Of a DNA stretch of 22,923 bases, positions 21,701 to 22,923 are shown in pieces. Under the pieces are notes generated by a model that was not told the origin of the DNA, ran no database searches, and was given only the letters and a program-made list of their open reading frames with translations. Numbering within the stretch: the stretch's first letter is position 1; each line of letters starts with the position of its first letter. A program made the position numbers and the translations under genes. Source of the stretch: Irineochytrium annulatum (taxonomy: Eukaryota > Chytridiomycota > Chytridiomycetes > Chytridiales > Chytridiaceae). The stretch lies in assembly GCA_027600665.1 (NCBI GenBank), contig JADGJL010000382.1, positions 383 to 23,305 on the forward strand, written 5' to 3'.

Positions 21701-22124
21701 CGTCAGGGCTCGGGCCTGCCTAGCGAGGTGCTACGAGGAGGGGGAGGGCGTGCGGAAGGATTGGAGAGTGGCGGCGAAGCTGTACCGACAGGCGGCGGAG
21801 GCAGGGGACGCCGGGTCTATGTTCAATTTCGGCCTGTGCTGTTTGAAGGGGCGGGGGGTGAAGGCCTCTCCGTGCGAGGCGGCGCGGTTTTTTAGGATGG
21901 CGGCCGAGCTAGGGGACGCGGACGCCATGCATAACCTAAGCGTGCTGTATGAGTTCGGGCAGGGGGTTGAGAGGGACCCGGGGAGGGCCGCGGAAATGGC
22001 CGAGGAGGCCGCGAGAGCGAAGAATGTTGGGCAGCAAAGTTTAGGCGTGTCTGGAGACGATGGGTGGGGAACGCAGGCGTCACAGGGGGTTGTGCAGGGA
22101 ACGCTGGACTCCTTTAGAATGTAA
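15752..22124 (+). CDS. Kinase-like domain, long acidic linker and 13 Sel1 repeats (5 exons, 2052 aa)
   Basis: Large modular protein. Residues about 10-250 are a protein-kinase fold of the TKL-like type: VGVK lysine K46, REVEML helix, HRDLKGDN (139-146), DVRSDVYSF and a CW...RP end motif. The glycine loop is degenerate, and DFG reads GFG (162-164), so the magnesium-binding aspartate is absent and it is a likely pseudokinase. About 250-1580 is hydrophilic, acidic and low in complexity, with a thrice-repeated decapeptide and a degenerate duplicated block. The C-terminal part has 13 Sel1 repeats of 36-37 residues (pattern AA-x-x-GD-x-x-A-x-x-x-LG-x-CY-x-x-G-x-GV-x-x-D), which form a solenoid for protein binding. 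Exons 15752-15936, 15998-16094, 16138-16440, 16498-20817, 20871-22124; 2053 codons with TAA. The last intron falls inside a Sel1 repeat (YYK / GEGV) and restores its length exactly. Kinase-Sel1 families are known to be expanded in some early fungi. Confidence 0.9.
16339..16347 (+). other. GFG at the kinase DFG position
   Basis: GGC TTT GGT within AKLG-GFG-GSTW. Active kinases carry Asp at the first position to bind Mg2+. HRD and the catalytic-loop Asn are retained, so only part of the catalytic set is lost. Confidence 0.8.
18277..19170 (+). repeat. Degenerate duplicated block in the kinase-Sel1 linker
   Basis: Two stretches about 700 bp apart encode similar patterns: VASQVVMDSHITKVDSDIL...LADFSP (about 18325-18435) and IATQILNDSQITQADYDFL...PADPFA (about 19036-19143). 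A shorter third echo, SDITQAD, lies at about 19317-19337. The similarity is at protein level, suggesting an old internal duplication or a repeated binding motif. Confidence 0.5.
20062..20151 (+). repeat. Three 30-bp tandem repeats encoding a basic decapeptide
   Basis: In-frame repeats encode SPKSVKERDL, TPKSAKRRDT and MPQSIKREDS. Each has a P-x-S-x-K core followed by charged residues, resembling basophilic or proline-directed phosphosites. They sit in the linker about 380 bp before the first Sel1 repeat. Confidence 0.8.
20524..22007 (+). repeat. Array of 13 Sel1 repeats
   Basis: Thirteen consecutive 36-37-residue units from about RFYEELAESGD to DPGRAAE, interrupted only by the 53-nt intron 20818-20870. 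Repeat starts follow the rhythm LYREAA-x-x-GD. Repeats 8 and 10 are one residue longer. Sequence divergence between units at the DNA level is large, so the array is old and not slippage-prone. It belongs to the kinase-Sel1 gene above. Confidence 0.9.
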
Positions 22125-22518
22125 CTGGGAGGGGAATTCATGATTTACATTTGCTATTACTTAGCATGACCAAGCTGGTTTAGACTTCCGCATCGGTTCA
22201 TGGTGAAGTGATACATAAAAATACATAGAACAAGTTCCGCGGCTTTATTTTTGGCTGCACAATGCAAAATCAAATAGCGATGGAGCGGAAAGGCGAGCTA
22301 AGAAATGAGAGGCCCCAAAGGTAGCGATAGATAGATAGACAAGGTACAGCAAAAGGATAGAAAAATTGAAATATTTTGTGTGAAACATACACCCCTTACC
22401 AGCCCCCGAAATCAATAACTAAGTACAAATTGTACCCACCCACCATTGGCCTCCTGACCAAATATCAATAATACAGCCAACAACTCCAGACATATTCAGA
22501 GCAAGGAGCACCCCCTCC
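22125..22518. other. Convergent 3' spacer with small GATA microsatellite
   Basis: 394 bp between the stop codons of the kinase-Sel1 gene (+) and the partial right-edge gene (-). It is AT-rich and without a gene. A short GATA run lies at about 22326-22339. TTTATT at 22244-22249 reads AATAAA on the minus strand and could be a polyadenylation signal for the right-edge gene, although it is 270 nt beyond its stop. Confidence 0.55.
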
Positions 22519-22923
22519 CTACCTCCCCCCCGCCCCCGCATTCTCACTTTCACTATCCTCAAAATCACTCTCCCTCTCTTCCGCAATGTCGCTTAAATCG
22601 CCATCTTCCTCCGCAGCCGCCTTCTTCCCCACCTGCGACTTCCCAACCAGCACGACCGGCCCGCCGCTCAGTGGCGAGCTGCCCCGCAGCGGCATCATCA
22701 CATTTCGCTGCAAAGGGCCGGTCGATGGCCCCGTCGGCGATGTCCGCGGCTTAGGGGGCACGCCGCCCCCACCGCCTTGGAGGTGATGCAAGTTCAGGAG
22801 AGGTTTGGCGGGAAGAGACGGGTGTGGCCGGTGGTACCCTGGCGGCGCCTGTGTAGACACAAGAAACGTGTCATTCGCCTCAGCGGCCCCCGCACCCACG
22901 AGCCCGCCCTCCATCGCCGCCGC
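22519..22923 (-). CDS. C-terminal part of an unidentified low-complexity protein (runs off the window)
   Basis: Open from the window edge to a TAG at 22519-22521, giving at least 134 residues. The sequence is rich in Gly, Pro and Ser (LPAKPLLNLHHLQGGGGG, VPPKPRTSPTGPSTG) and ends in a strongly acidic, Ser-rich tail (EEDGDLSDIAEERESDFEDSESE), which looks like CK2-type phosphosites of a nuclear or scaffold protein. No domain is recognised, and the methionine at 22914 is not necessarily the start because the frame stays open upstream. Composition supports coding, but introns cannot be excluded. The family cannot be named. Confidence 0.6.
   Translation of the reverse strand, partial: AAAMEGGLVGAGAAEANDTFLVSTQAPPGYHRPHPSLPAKPLLNLHHLQGGGGGVPPKPRTSPTGPSTGPLQRNVMMPLRGSSPLSGGPVVLVGKSQVGKKAAAEEDGDLSDIAEERESDFEDSESENAGAGGR

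Noticed and set aside
22326..22340. GATA run as a significant repeat locus
   Set aside because: Only about three units; ordinary microsatellite noise in a 3' spacer.
1..22923. CRISPR array, tRNA, rRNA or transposon
   Set aside because: No spaced repeats, no tRNA-like T-loop plus acceptor pairing, no rRNA-like sequence and no transposase or reverse transcriptase motifs were seen on reading.

Overview
The window reads as nuclear DNA from an early-diverging, zoosporic (chytrid-like) fungus. Three things support this: five intron-containing protein genes with very short introns (37-69 nt in all but one case, many with CTAAC/CTGAT branch-point-like motifs); a division-2 chitin synthase with a DEK_C tail; and a Slo/BK-type RCK potassium-channel homologue, a family known from chytrids but not from Dikarya. 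The exact taxon cannot be fixed from this sequence. All exon joins were done by hand. Every model closes in frame (total coding length divisible by three), but none has been checked against RNA or a database.

Layout from left to right. 1-1423 holds no gene I can support; its 3' part should be the promoter of gene 1. 1424-5763 (+) is a 21-exon gene for a protein of about 1131 aa: N-terminal hydrophobic anchor, armadillo-like repeats, then two SPRY-like modules. 5950-10062 (-) is a 7-exon Slo/BK-like channel of about 1258 aa with two RCK domains; its selectivity filter is not TVGYGD. 10363-11572 (-) is a Lifeguard/Bax-inhibitor-1 (TMBIM) membrane protein of about 247 aa. A shared divergent promoter of about 0.5 kb with a CCAAT-box cluster separates it from 12101-15532 (+), a 2-exon chitin synthase-like protein of 1122 aa. 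15752-22124 (+) is a 5-exon, 2052-aa protein made of an N-terminal protein-kinase-like domain, about 1200 aa of acidic low-complexity linker, and 13 Sel1 repeats. 22519-22923 (-) is the 3' end of an unidentified gene that runs off the window.

The most interesting pattern is that three neighbouring, intact genes each lack a hallmark functional residue set. The channel has S-G-L-S-T-G where the K+ filter should be. The chitin synthase has E-A-T for the metal-binding D-A-D and A-R-R-R-W for Q-R-R-R-W. The kinase domain has G-F-G for D-F-G. In each case the surrounding family signature is well conserved and the frame is open, so these look like maintained divergent or pseudo-enzymatic paralogues, not decaying genes. 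No operon logic applies. Plausible common themes are membrane, calcium and cell-wall signalling (Ca2+-linked channel, TMBIM Ca2+-leak family, chitin synthase, Sel1 adaptor kinase), but physical linkage alone does not show that they work together.
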